Positions 1-9,486 of a stretch of DNA of 64,000 nucleotides are shown here, piece after piece. This DNA comes from CAVPCZ01 sp963779225 (GTDB taxonomy: Bacteria; Bacteroidota; Ignavibacteria; UBA10030; UBA6906). The stretch lies in contig CAVZWW010000003.1 in NCBI GenBank assembly GCA_963779225.1, positions 1,054,001-1,118,000 on the forward strand. The letters run 5' to 3'. The notes beneath the pieces are model-generated. The model ran no database searches, had not been told where the DNA came from, and worked only from the letters and a program-made list of their open reading frames with translations. The position numbers and the translations under genes are program-made. Within the stretch, counting starts at the first letter, position 1. Every line of letters starts with the position of its first letter.

Positions 1-672
1 GCCGTGTCGAAGGACGGCAACCGCCTGGCGTACCGCCGGACGGCATACGGGCGGACCGCCTTCGAGCGGACGCAGGAAATCGTAGATGTCGATCTCCGGA
101 ATCGGACGCGTGTGAACCGGGGAGCCGGCGACAATCTCTCCACACCGGTGTTTCTCGGGGAAACGATCCTCTTCAGCACACGAACGGAAGCAGCCGTCAT
201 CCCGCAGGCGGACGGCGTCGAACAAGGTGCCGTTCTCCTCGGCATCGAAGAGACAAAAATCGCGCTTGTCGTGAATGGCCGGAAAGTACTGCTCGACCCG
301 TTCAAAGACGGAAGTTACGTCTGGCCTTCTCTTTCTCCGGACGGTTCAAAACTCGTCGCCTACGAAATGGCCCGAGGCACGTTTGTGTGCGACCTTGCCG
401 GCACCGTGCAGGCAAACCTCGGACGGCGGGATGCCCCCGCCTGGACCCGGGACGGACGGTGGATCGTCGGCGTGGAGGAGAAGGACGACGGTCACCGGAT
501 CCTGGGCGCCGACCTTTTTGCGATGGCCGCTGACGGGTCACAGACCGTCCGCCTTACGGATTCGCCCGCTATCGAGCTCAATCCTTCCTGTTCCCCTTCA
601 GGCAATGTCATCGTCTGCAATACGGCCGACGGGAAGATCCTCCTCCTGAATTATGAGGAGGTGCTGCGATGA
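1..672 (+). CDS. Beta-propeller (TolB/WD40-like) protein, 5' truncated
   Basis: The reading frame is open to the first base, so the start lies outside the window. The visible 223 residues contain repeated blades of the TolB/PD40 type, such as VSKDGNRLAY near the start, LSPDGSKLVAY in the middle and CSPSGNVIVCN near the end. Such repeats fold into beta-propellers, usually periplasmic or secreted, and act in binding rather than catalysis. No signal peptide can be judged because the N-terminus is missing. The stop overlaps the next start in an ATGA (669-672), so the gene is probably translationally coupled to the amidase gene that follows. Its exact partner is unknown. Confidence 0.7.
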   Translation, partial: AVSKDGNRLAYRRTAYGRTAFERTQEIVDVDLRNRTRVNRGAGDNLSTPVFLGETILFSTRTEAAVIPQADGVEQGAVLLGIEETKIALVVNGRKVLLDPFKDGSYVWPSLSPDGSKLVAYEMARGTFVCDLAGTVQANLGRRDAPAWTRDGRWIVGVEEKDDGHRILGADLFAMAADGSQTVRLTDSPAIELNPSCSPSGNVIVCNTADGKILLLNYEEVLR

Positions 673-3176
673 AACGGCTCCTCCTTCTTTTCTTCTCTCT
701 CGTGTTCGTCGTCCTCACCGCATCGGGTCAGCGGACGGACCTGAGCGGACTCAAGTTTTGCATCGATCCCGGCCACGGGGGGAACAACCCTGCGAACGAC
801 CGGCACGTTATTCCGGACCCCGGCACCGACTTCTGGGAGTCCGAAAGCAATTTCCAGAAGGCCCTGCATCTGGACACGCTCCTGAAAGCTCAGGGTGCAT
901 GGGTGATCCTGACACGGTATACAAATTCCTATCCTGCGGACGACGAGCCGTCGCTCAGTGCTCGGTGGCAACTCGCGAACGCCAACAACGTGAACTGGTT
1001 TCACTCGCATACACACGAACGCCTTCAACGGTACCGTGAACTATACGCTTCTGCTCGTGAAGGAAGACATCGCCACACGTCAGCCCGCATGGCCGCAGGC
1101 GGTGACGATGTCCAACATCATCGGTCCGGCTATTCAGGCGAAGCTGCGCAACACCCCGCGTTCGACGTATACATATCTGGACTACACGTTTTATGGTGGT
1201 CCCCCCAACGGCTACAATCTCGGTGTCCTGAACGGTCTGGCAATGCCCGGAGAACTCTCGGAAGGATCGTTTCACGACTATTATCCCGAAACCCGCCGTC
1301 TGATGAACAATTCTTACCGGAAAATGGAGGCGTACGCTCTCCGCGACTCCTTCATGCAATATTTCGGTGTTCCCGCGGACACGCTCGGGATCATCGCGGG
1401 ACTGCAGGTGGATCTGGCCACCGGGAAACTGCTGAACCTCTCTCGTGTGCGCCTGGTCCCGGGCAATCGTATCTACACGGGCGATACGTTCAATAACGGG
1501 TTCTATATGTTTGACAGTGTTCCGGCCGGCCTGTACACGCTCTACTTCGAAACTCCAGGCTACACGCCTGATTCCGTTCTTGTCAGCGTGGGCACTGGAG
1601 GGACGGTGTTTGTGGACCGCTCTTTCGTGTCATTTGCCGCGCCGACCATCGTCACGTCCAGTCCTGTAAAGAATGATCCGGCATTTCCGGCACCGAACCC
1701 GATCGTGATCAATTTCTCGAAACCGATGGATACGGCATCGGTCCGGAGTGCATTTTCCATTTCGCCACCCGTCGAATGGCGCCTTCCTCTGGTCCAACGG
1801 AAACGCAAAACTGACGTTTGACCCCGATTCGATTCTTCCGGTGGCTGTTGACCTTTACCGTCCGGCTTGATACCTCCGCGCACTCCGCCACCGGCCAGGT
1901 GCTGGACGGCAACGGGGATGGGACACCGGGCGACCCGTTTGTCCTCTCCTTTACGTCAAAGTATGTGGATATCTTTCCGCCGGTATTTCTCTCGCGTTTT
2001 CCGGGTTCGGCCGACACGTTGCGCACGCCGGCCTCCTACGTGAATATGACTTTCGACGAACCTCTGGCCGTGTCCAGCGTCAACATATCCAATTTTGTGG
2101 TCCAGCAAATAGGCGCTTCCATTCAGGTCCGCACGCTGGAGTACAGGGAAGAAAACGGGCGCGGAGGAGTGGTGATGTACCTGCCGAACGGCGTCATCCC
2201 GGGGGTCTCCTACCGGACACGCGTCAGCAGGGTTGCCGATGCTCTGGGGAATGCCATGCCGACGACACTATCGTCTCTGTGGGATTTTGCCGTGGATCCC
2301 GGATTGTTCAGCTATCAGACAATTGATTCACTGAACCCCGGATCGATTGCCTTCCTCCAACCTTCCGCTGGAACGGGAACGGTGGGGGTTGATGGTGCCA
2401 TGTTCTCTGCTTCCACAGCCCGTGCGGTCGGCAGCGTGCCAGCTAATTCCGGATCGGCAAGTTTGCAGTTTGTGTGGGATACGACTGCGGCATCATGGCT
2501 TATCCACCTGCCCATCGATTCCTTGAGCGCAGGTGGAGGTCTCCGGTGGCAGAAGAGCGGACACCTTATCCGGGCTGCACTTTACGGAGATGCAGGGCAG
2601 CAGCAGTTCCGGTTTGCGCTGGGAGACGGTTCGACACGGGAGGTGAGCCGGTGGCGGACAGTGGACTGGGTAGGCTGGCGCAATGTTGAGTGGGATCTTG
2701 AGCGCGATTCGCTCGGGTCGGGTACAGGCGATGGGGTGCTGGATGGCGAGCTCCGGTTTGATGCCGTTGAATTCCGTTATCTTCCCGGCTTCAGCAAGCA
2801 ATCGGGTCAGCTGTACCTGGACCAGATTGAACTGGTGGAGAAGGGGACAACCGGTGTGGAGTCACGGATGTCATCTGTGCCTGCGGCGTTTGTGCTCCAT
2901 CCCAACTACCCGAACCCGTTCAATCCCTCCACGCGTCTCTCCTATGATCTTGCCGCGGCGGGATTTGTGACATTGACCGTGTATGATCTCCTGGGGCGCG
3001 AAGTACGGCGTCTGGTGGACGGACAACAATCCGCAGGGCGGCATACGGTGGAGTGGGATGGCAGCGGTGTTGCCGCAAAGACTTCCAGTGGCGTATATAT
3101 TGCGCGGCTCCGGGTGACAGGGGAAACCGGTGCGACGGTGTACAGCGCATCGCTCAAACTCCTGATGATGAAATAA
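669..3176 (+). pseudogene. T9SS-exported N-acetylmuramoyl-L-alanine amidase, frameshifted
   Basis: One long gene is split over three frames. It begins with a signal peptide and an Amidase_3 domain with the zinc motif CIDPGHGG and a Glu in FWESESNF. A CnaB-like regulatory domain (VRLVPGNRIYTGDTF), two or more Ig-like (Big_5 type) domains and a C-terminal T9SS sorting domain (YPNPFNPST, ending LLMMK) follow. The first shift is at about 1008: removing one C restores the second zinc motif SIHTNAFNG. A second one-base surplus near 1757 restores the Ig-like strand EGAFLWSNGNAKLTF. A third near 1850 restores TFTVRLDTS. Three one-base insertions return the gene to its original frame. With them removed the product would be about 835 residues with all catalytic residues present. 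It is either recently inactivated or carries sequencing errors. The role would be cutting peptide stems from murein outside the cell. Confidence 0.8.
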
Positions 3177-3243
3177 TGTGGAACGGCGAAGTCCAATCCA
3201 CAAGACGTTTCATCTCTTGCAGAAACACCAAGGCACAAGGAAA

Positions 3244-5070
3244 ATGTTGATACTCAACTCCACACTGTCCTTCCGGGGGCTTGCGAAGAAGGAAACCTGG
3301 TGGTCCTCCGGGATATTGATGCTTCTGATCGCCATCCTCTCGGTTTCGGTCGCCCGGGTTCCGGCCTCTGCACAGGAGCCCGTCCGTCCGCCTCTCCTTC
3401 TTGTTGTGCCGGATACCGACACGACGATTACGGCCTCGGCCACATACCGCCTTTCGGGATCAACGATTCCTGGTGCGGCCGTCCGTCTGAACGGCAAGCC
3501 CATGCGTGTCTATCCCACCGGCGCGTTCGTCGGACTTCTCCGTCTGGAACAGGGTGAGAATCTCTTTACGCTCACCGCCGTCGATTCTCCGGATGTGGTG
3601 GTGACGAAGGAATTCCTGATTGTCCGCAAGCCTCCCCTGACATCCACCCCCCGCGATACCCTTGCTATCGACACCGTCATGATCGAACCCTCTCAGGACC
3701 TCTGGCTCAATGAAGGAGACCTGCTCCGTGTGCAGATCAAGGGGACACCCGGGTGTACAGCCACATTCCTGGATGGAATGCCGATGAACGAGGTTGCTTC
3801 ATCCGGTCCAAACGGTGTTGAAGGAATCTACCGTGGAGTGTACAGGGTCCGGGCAGATGATGTGTGGGAGAAGGCTGCCGTGCAGTTTACGCTTGCCGAC
3901 AGCGCAGGCAGGAGTGTTGTCCGCGCGTCAGCCGGAAGACTCACCGCACGTCCGGGCCTCTTCCCGATTGTGGGCATTGCCCGCGGCGAGCGTCCCTATC
4001 TGAACTATGGCCTGGGTGAGGACCGGCTGGGTGGTGCGAAGCTCTCCTTCATCAGCGCCGGCGTGAGGCTGATGCTGACGGGGAAAGCCGGTGATCAGTA
4101 TCGCGTGGAGCTGGCGGAGAATCAGGAAGCGTGGATTCCCGAACAGCAGGTGGAAGTGCAGCCGAAGGGAACGCCGCCGCCGTTTTCCCTGACCGGTTCA
4201 TGGAACGTCTACGGGGAGAAGAACTACGACTATGTCACCATAGCTCTTTCCGACAGGCTTCCGTATGCCTCGTTCGTGGAAGGAACCCCCACACGCATTT
4301 TTGTCGACCTGTACGGCGCCGTCTCGAACTCCAACTGGATCACGCAACACCTGACCGCACGGGAGATTCTGAACGTGTCATACCGTCAGGTGGAAAAAAA
4401 CCTTCTCCGGATCACGGTGCAGCTGAAACATCCTCAGGTCTGGGGGTATGCACTTGGCTACCGGGGGAACACTCTCGTGTTGAAAGTGCGCAGGCAGCCT
4501 GAAAAACTGGACCTGGACCGCCTGACGATCATGCTCGATGCCGGACATGGAGGGACGAACGACGGCGCAATCGGTTCCACCTGTGCAAAGGAGAAAGATA
4601 TCAATCTTGCCATGGTGTTCCAGCTGAAACAGCTGCTGGAGGGACAAGGCGCAAAGGTACTGCTGACCAGACGGAACGATTCTTCCAGCACGAACGGTGA
4701 ACGGCTGAAAGCGATTATCGGTTCAGAAGCCGATCTCCTGATCAGCATACACTCGAACTCCATAGGCAATACCACGGATCCCGAAGCGACCAGAGGGGTC
4801 AGCACCTACTATCGTCATCAATGTTACCGCCCTCTTTCACAGGCGATTTATGCACGGGTCCTCAAAACCGGTCTGGCGCCCTTCGGAAACGTCGGCGGCT
4901 TCAATTTCACACTCAATTCCCCGACCGAACTGCCCAACGTGCTTGTGGAGCTCGCTTTCATGTCGCATCCGGAGGATGAAATGAAGCTTCTGGACGAAAA
5001 GTTCAGGGGAGAAATCGCTGAGCGGATTGTGGAGGGGGTGGAGGATTTTCTGGAAAGTAATGAAGACTGA
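3244..5070 (+). CDS. N-acetylmuramoyl-L-alanine amidase with N-terminal beta domains
   Basis: The product has 608 residues. The ATG at 3244 was chosen because AAGGA lies just upstream; an earlier in-frame ATG at 3178 would add 22 hydrophilic residues. A hydrophobic segment (GILMLLIAILSVSVA) ending near PASAQ is a signal peptide. Two Ig/bacterial-surface-like beta domains and an AMIN-like region follow. The Amidase_3 catalytic domain occupies about residues 425-608, with zinc ligands in MLDAGHGG, the Glu in CAKEKDINLA, the His in ISIHSNS and the final catalytic Glu in VLVELAFMSHPED. It should hydrolyse the MurNAc-L-Ala bond in the periplasm, as in AmiA/B/C-type cell separation enzymes. Its stop overlaps the GNAT start. 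Confidence 0.9.
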   Translation: MLILNSTLSFRGLAKKETWWSSGILMLLIAILSVSVARVPASAQEPVRPPLLLVVPDTDTTITASATYRLSGSTIPGAAVRLNGKPMRVYPTGAFVGLLRLEQGENLFTLTAVDSPDVVVTKEFLIVRKPPLTSTPRDTLAIDTVMIEPSQDLWLNEGDLLRVQIKGTPGCTATFLDGMPMNEVASSGPNGVEGIYRGVYRVRADDVWEKAAVQFTLADSAGRSVVRASAGRLTARPGLFPIVGIARGERPYLNYGLGEDRLGGAKLSFISAGVRLMLTGKAGDQYRVELAENQEAWIPEQQVEVQPKGTPPPFSLTGSWNVYGEKNYDYVTIALSDRLPYASFVEGTPTRIFVDLYGAVSNSNWITQHLTAREILNVSYRQVEKNLLRITVQLKHPQVWGYALGYRGNTLVLKVRRQPEKLDLDRLTIMLDAGHGGTNDGAIGSTCAKEKDINLAMVFQLKQLLEGQGAKVLLTRRNDSSSTNGERLKAIIGSEADLLISIHSNSIGNTTDPEATRGVSTYYRHQCYRPLSQAIYARVLKTGLAPFGNVGGFNFTLNSPTELPNVLVELAFMSHPEDEMKLLDEKFRGEIAERIVEGVEDFLESNED

Positions 5071-5623
5071 CAGCTTGGAAGCGAACAGAAGAAGTCGCCC
5101 TGGAGGATCCGTGGTGATCCGCCCCTGGGAACGGGGGGATCTCGAAAGCGTCCGCAGAATCACCTGGGAGACATGGCTGGCCACATATGCGGCGTTTATT
5201 CCGGAAGGTGACCTGCGCCGGTATTTTGATGAGCATTATACCGTTCAGGCGCTCGGTGAGCTGATGGCTTCTGCTTCCTTCCGCGGCCTCTTTGCTGTTG
5301 CGGAGGGGAGCGCTCTGGGCTATGCGAAGGTGCAATATCATCCGGACGATCAACGCTGTTATCTTTCCTCGCTGTATGTCATTCCCTCCGCGCAAGGCAA
5401 AGGTGTTGGCAAGCGGTTGCTCGAACAGGCGGAGTCCATCGCCCGGGAATTCGGTGTTGACGAGATCTGGCTGGGCGTGATGGTACAGAACACGCAGGCG
5501 CTTGACTGGTATACCGGACTGGGATTCACGTTTGTGCGTGAAGAGCCCTTCACCATGGGCAACACTACCGTCCGGCATCGCATCGGACACAGACCCATCC
5601 ACCCAGAAGAGGTTCTTTCCTGA
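5060..5623 (+). CDS. GNAT family N-acetyltransferase
   Basis: This 187-residue protein is a complete GNAT domain. The start at 5060 overlaps the last 11 bases of the amidase gene, so coupling is likely; an upstream in-frame start would lie inside the amidase and is less plausible. The acetyl-CoA site is visible as SAQGKGVGKRLLEQAE, matching the family Q/R-x-x-G-x-G/A pattern, preceded by beta strand 4 (CYLSSLYVIP). The C-terminal LGVMVQNTQALDWYTGLGF is the usual GNAT end. The substrate cannot be read from the sequence. Its position between an amidase and a muropeptide permease makes an amino-sugar or amino-acid substrate plausible, but this is inference. Confidence 0.88.
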   Translation: MKTDSLEANRRSRPGGSVVIRPWERGDLESVRRITWETWLATYAAFIPEGDLRRYFDEHYTVQALGELMASASFRGLFAVAEGSALGYAKVQYHPDDQRCYLSSLYVIPSAQGKGVGKRLLEQAESIAREFGVDEIWLGVMVQNTQALDWYTGLGFTFVREEPFTMGNTTVRHRIGHRPIHPEEVLS

Positions 5624-5633
5624 GGATAATGGC

Positions 5634-6923
5634 ATGGCGTTAAGCAAACCGGCAACCCGCAACCCCTGGGCATGGGTCTCCACGCTCTATTTCGCTCAGG
5701 GCATACCGTACGTGGTGGTGATGACCGTGTCAGTGATCATGTACAAGCGATTGGGCATTTCGAACACGGACATTGCTCTGTACACAAGCTGGCTGTACCT
5801 GCCCTGGGTGATCAAACCTCTCTGGAGTCCGTTTATTGAACTGTTCCGGACAAAACGGTTCTGGATTGTCTCGCTGCAGTTGATCATCGGCGCATCTCTC
5901 GCCGCGGTCGCGCTGACCGTTCCAATGCCATCCTTTTTCCAGTATACGCTGGCGATCTTCTGGCTGATGGCGTTCAGTTCAGCCACACACGATATCGCCG
6001 CAGATGGCTTCTACATGCTCGGACTGGAACAGCACCAGCAGGCGGCGTTTGTGGGGGTGCGCAGCACGTTCTACCGGATCGCCATGATCACCGGTCAGGG
6101 TCTGCTCGTCGTCGTGGCCGGCACACTGGAAACCAACCTGGACGGGAAAATCGCGCTGGCCTGGTCCATTACCTTCGGTATTCTTGCCGCGCTCTTCCTG
6201 GTCTTTTTCGTCTATCACCGTTTCATTTTACCCTATCCGGTGGCTGATAAAACCGCCGGGCGTGGTGGTGTGGAGAGCCCCTTTGCGGCCTTCCTCAATA
6301 TTTTCGTCCTCTTCTTCAAGAAGAAGAACATTCTTGCCATAATCGCCTTTCTGCTGCTGTATCGTTTTGCCGAGGCACAACTGGTGAAGCTGGTATCGCC
6401 GTTTCTTCTGGATGCGCGCGGCGCTGGAGGGCTCGGACTCTCGACAAGTGAGGTGGGGATTGTCTACGGAACAGTAGGGATTATCGCGCTGACGCTGGGC
6501 GGTTTGCTCGGAGGGTATGTGGTCTCCCGTCAGGGGCTCCGGTTCTGGCTCTGGTTCATGGTGATCATCATCCATTTCCCCGATCTGACATTTGTGTATC
6601 TGTCGCAGGTACAGCCCGACAATTTCTACCTGATCAACGCGGCTGTGGCGCTGGAACAGTTCGGGTACGGGTTCGGCTTCACCGCATACATGCTTTTCAT
6701 GATTCTTGTATCCGAAGGCGAACATAAGACGGCCCACTATGCAATCTGCACCGGCTTCATGGCTCTCGGTATGATGATACCGGGAATGTTCAGTGGAGCC
6801 CTGCAGGAGTGGATCGGCTACAAGAGCTTCTTTATCTGGGTGATTCTCTCCACAATCCCCGGGTTCCTGGTTGCGGCGCTGGTGAAAATCCCGCCGGATT
6901 TCGGGAAAAAGGCACAGGCCTGA
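5634..6923 (+). CDS. AmpG-like MFS transporter (putative muropeptide permease)
   Basis: The product has 429 residues and about 12 hydrophobic segments. The ATG at 5634 follows GAGGA at a suitable distance, 11 bases after the acetyltransferase stop. The opening (WVSTLYFAQGIPYVVVM) and the loop after TM2 (YLPWVIKPLWSPFIE) match the AmpG branch of the major facilitator superfamily, as does AFSSATHDIAADGF in TM4. AmpG proteins import GlcNAc-anhydroMurNAc peptides into the cytoplasm. The neighbours (amidases, NamZ, NagZ/AmiE-like fusion, sugar kinase) support muropeptide or MurNAc import. Substrate preference (anhydro-muropeptide against free MurNAc or disaccharide) cannot be decided here. Confidence 0.85.
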   Translation: MALSKPATRNPWAWVSTLYFAQGIPYVVVMTVSVIMYKRLGISNTDIALYTSWLYLPWVIKPLWSPFIELFRTKRFWIVSLQLIIGASLAAVALTVPMPSFFQYTLAIFWLMAFSSATHDIAADGFYMLGLEQHQQAAFVGVRSTFYRIAMITGQGLLVVVAGTLETNLDGKIALAWSITFGILAALFLVFFVYHRFILPYPVADKTAGRGGVESPFAAFLNIFVLFFKKKNILAIIAFLLLYRFAEAQLVKLVSPFLLDARGAGGLGLSTSEVGIVYGTVGIIALTLGGLLGGYVVSRQGLRFWLWFMVIIIHFPDLTFVYLSQVQPDNFYLINAAVALEQFGYGFGFTAYMLFMILVSEGEHKTAHYAICTGFMALGMMIPGMFSGALQEWIGYKSFFIWVILSTIPGFLVAALVKIPPDFGKKAQA

Positions 6924-6954
6924 GCGACAATAAAGGGAAGGAAGAACGCCACCG

Positions 6955-8424
6955 ATGAAACCGATCACCGCATTCCTGCCTTACACGGGCGAGCCGTTCA
7001 CACGCGAGACGGTTGAATTCCTCCGCAAATCCGGACTGGTGGAACGTGTTGTTCTGCTTGCCGTTGGCGAGGATCTTCCGAATATCGAAGGATGTCTCTC
7101 CGTGCCGGTTGCCTCCCTGCACGGGAGCAAGACTATGGCCGTGCTGGCCAAACAGACGAAGACCCCGTATGCTCTCCTGTTGTTGCACGATACGCAAATC
7201 GACTTCGGCCAGTTCGGCATCGAACGGTTTCTCCGTGTTGCAGAGGAAACAGGGGCCGGGATGGTTTTTGCCGACTATTTCGACATGAAAGAAGGCAAGC
7301 GGACTCCGCACCCCGTCATCGAATATCAGTCTGGTAGCCTGCGTGACGATTTCAATTTTGGTTCGGTGGTGCTGCTCCGGAGCGCGGGGGTAAAACGGGC
7401 GGCAGCTGATCTGAAGGGAGGAAAACTGGTATTTGCAGGATGGTACGCTCTCCGCCTTGCGCTCTCCCGCCGGGCGCCGCTGGTACGTGTCGGCGAATTC
7501 CTCTATAGTAAGGTCGAAAGCGACGTGCGCAAGTCGGGCGAAAGACTCTTCGATTACGTTGATCCGAAAAACCGCCAGGTGCAGATCGAAATGGAGCGGG
7601 CGGTGACCGGGCATTTGAAAAAGATCGGTGCGTACCTCAAACCCGGGTTCGCAAAGATCAAGCTGGACGAAGGGGAGTTTCCGGTCGAGGCGTCGGTGAT
7701 CATTCCCGTGAAGAACCGCACGAAGACCGTCGGCGAGGCTGTGGAGTCGGTTCTGAAACAACAGACAACATTTCCGTTTAACGTCATTGTCGTGGACAAC
7801 CATTCGACGGATGGGACCACGGACGTTCTGCGCGCTCTTGCCGCGCGCGATTCCCGTGTTCTGCACGTCATTCCCGAACGCCTGGACCTGGGCATCGGGG
7901 GGTGCTGGAACGAAGGGGCGCATCACGGGCGGTGCGGCCGTTTTGCGGTTCAGCTCGATTCTGACGATCTGTACAAAGACGGCACCACGCTCCAGCGTGT
8001 CGTGGACACATTCAAAAGGGAACGGTGTGCGATGGTGATCGGGAGCTACCAGATGACCAACTTCGCGCTTGAACCGATCCCCCCCGGTGTGATCGAGCAT
8101 CGCGAGTGGACCCCTGCGAACGGCCGGAACAATGCCCTGCGCATCAATGGCCTGGGTGCCCCCCGGGCGTTCTACACACCGGTCCTGCGGAAAATCAAGA
8201 TTCCGAATGTCAGCTACGGTGAAGATTACGCGCTGGGCCTGGCAATTTCACGGGAGTTTCAGATCGGCAGGATCTATGAACCGATCTACCTCTGCCGCCG
8301 CTGGGAAGGAAATTCGGATGCAGATCTGGATGTGAACAGGTTAAACGGGTTCAACTTCTACAAGGACAAGATCCGGACATTCGAGGTGATGGCGCGGATC
8401 AAGAAGAACCGGACGGCACGCTAG
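6955..8424 (+). CDS. Family 2 glycosyltransferase with extra N-terminal domain
   Basis: The protein has 489 residues. The second half (about 240-489) is a GT2 domain with ASVIIPVKNRTKTVGEAVES, the donor-binding VDNHSTDGT and the metal-binding QLDSDD. The first 230 residues look like a second, degenerate GT-A fold: YALLLLHDTQIDFG sits where a DxD strand would lie, and VEFLRKSGLVERVVLL fits an opening Rossmann strand. There is no membrane segment. It lies between the AmpG-like permease and the DUF4922 gene, all on the same strand. From memory, GT2 plus DUF4922 neighbours recur in Bacteroidota near murein salvage genes. The sugar donor and acceptor are unknown. The start at 6955 has AAGGAAGGAAG upstream. 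Confidence 0.85.
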   Translation: MKPITAFLPYTGEPFTRETVEFLRKSGLVERVVLLAVGEDLPNIEGCLSVPVASLHGSKTMAVLAKQTKTPYALLLLHDTQIDFGQFGIERFLRVAEETGAGMVFADYFDMKEGKRTPHPVIEYQSGSLRDDFNFGSVVLLRSAGVKRAAADLKGGKLVFAGWYALRLALSRRAPLVRVGEFLYSKVESDVRKSGERLFDYVDPKNRQVQIEMERAVTGHLKKIGAYLKPGFAKIKLDEGEFPVEASVIIPVKNRTKTVGEAVESVLKQQTTFPFNVIVVDNHSTDGTTDVLRALAARDSRVLHVIPERLDLGIGGCWNEGAHHGRCGRFAVQLDSDDLYKDGTTLQRVVDTFKRERCAMVIGSYQMTNFALEPIPPGVIEHREWTPANGRNNALRINGLGAPRAFYTPVLRKIKIPNVSYGEDYALGLAISREFQIGRIYEPIYLCRRWEGNSDADLDVNRLNGFNFYKDKIRTFEVMARIKKNRTAR

Positions 8425-8466
8425 CGGCTGTTGAAAAGGTGTCTTTACAGACATTGACGGGATCTT

Positions 8467-9471
8467 ATGCTTGAACAATTGATGCTCTCTCCTGATGTGC
8501 TTGCGTCCCGGACAGGCGGCCCCGGCATTGCGCAGCTGAGCCGGGCGTTGCTGGATCAACAAAAGGAGACCTGGGAGTTGCTGCGCAACGGATACCGGAG
8601 TCTGGAAACCGTGCGTACGCGGGAGTTTGGCTTTGACGACGCACGCATCCTGATTCAGTACAACCCCGGCCGGATAGCATCGTCTTCTGCAAAAGTGGAC
8701 GACAAGTCCATCAAAGAACGGAAGTGCTTTCTCTGTGTGCAGCATCTTCCCCCCGATCAGCGTGGCCTTGCCTATGGTGACGGGTACGTAATTCTGTGTA
8801 ACCCCTTTCCCATCACCCCCGAACATTTCACCATTCCGCGGATAGCGCACGTTCCACAGCGCATCGAGGGGACACTTGATGTATTGCTGGATCTTGCCCG
8901 GGATATGAGCCCGCTCTATTCTATCTTCTACAACGGTCCCAGGTGCGGCGCATCGGCTCCTGATCATATGCACTTTCAAGCCGGAACGCATGGATTTATG
9001 CCGATTGATGCCGAATTTCCCCGCCTGAGCGAACTCTTCGGAACCGTTATCATCTCTCAGGAAGGATATCGTGCTGTTGCGGTGAGCGGTCCTCTCAGGC
9101 GTTTTCTGGCGCTGGAAGGGAGTCGCCGGGATCTGATTGCAGACGGGTTTGCGCGCTATCTCGGGGTCTTGAGGGAGAAAACCGGAGAGCCGGATGAACC
9201 GATGGTCAACGTGCTGGGATCATATCAGGATGGAGAGTGGCGGATCCTGGTCTTTCCCCGCACACGGCACCGTCCGTCATTCTTCTTTGCGGAAGGAGAA
9301 AAACGTCTCTTGATCAGTCCCGCGGCGGTGGATGTCGGCGGCGTCAGTGTCACACCCCTCGAGGAGGACTTCAAAAAGATCACCCGGGAGCACATCCTCC
9401 AGATGTTCGAGGAGGTGACGCTCGGACGGGATGCGTTCCGGCAGGGTGTGGAGGACTGGGCGGAGGGGTAG
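8467..9471 (+). CDS. DUF4922 family protein, HIT-like nucleotidyltransferase/phosphorylase fold
   Basis: The product has 334 residues. Its sequence shows the marks of the HIT/GalT/ATP-adenylyltransferase superfamily: a CFLCVQHLPPDQRGL segment, the strand YVILCNPFPITPEHFTI, and the active-site-like CGASAPDHMHFQAG, with two histidines of a shortened His triad followed by Gln. It matches what I know of DUF4922, described only as ATP-adenylyltransferase-like. Proteins of this fold transfer nucleotidyl groups to or from sugar phosphates, through a His-linked intermediate. It is cytoplasmic, with no signal peptide. It follows the GT2 gene by 42 bases and runs convergently into namZ with a 15-base gap. 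A role in making or breaking a nucleotide sugar for the preceding GT2 is inference. Confidence 0.78.
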   Translation: MLEQLMLSPDVLASRTGGPGIAQLSRALLDQQKETWELLRNGYRSLETVRTREFGFDDARILIQYNPGRIASSSAKVDDKSIKERKCFLCVQHLPPDQRGLAYGDGYVILCNPFPITPEHFTIPRIAHVPQRIEGTLDVLLDLARDMSPLYSIFYNGPRCGASAPDHMHFQAGTHGFMPIDAEFPRLSELFGTVIISQEGYRAVAVSGPLRRFLALEGSRRDLIADGFARYLGVLREKTGEPDEPMVNVLGSYQDGEWRILVFPRTRHRPSFFFAEGEKRLLISPAAVDVGGVSVTPLEEDFKKITREHILQMFEEVTLGRDAFRQGVEDWAEG

Positions 9472-9486
9472 CTTCTTCCCGGGCCG

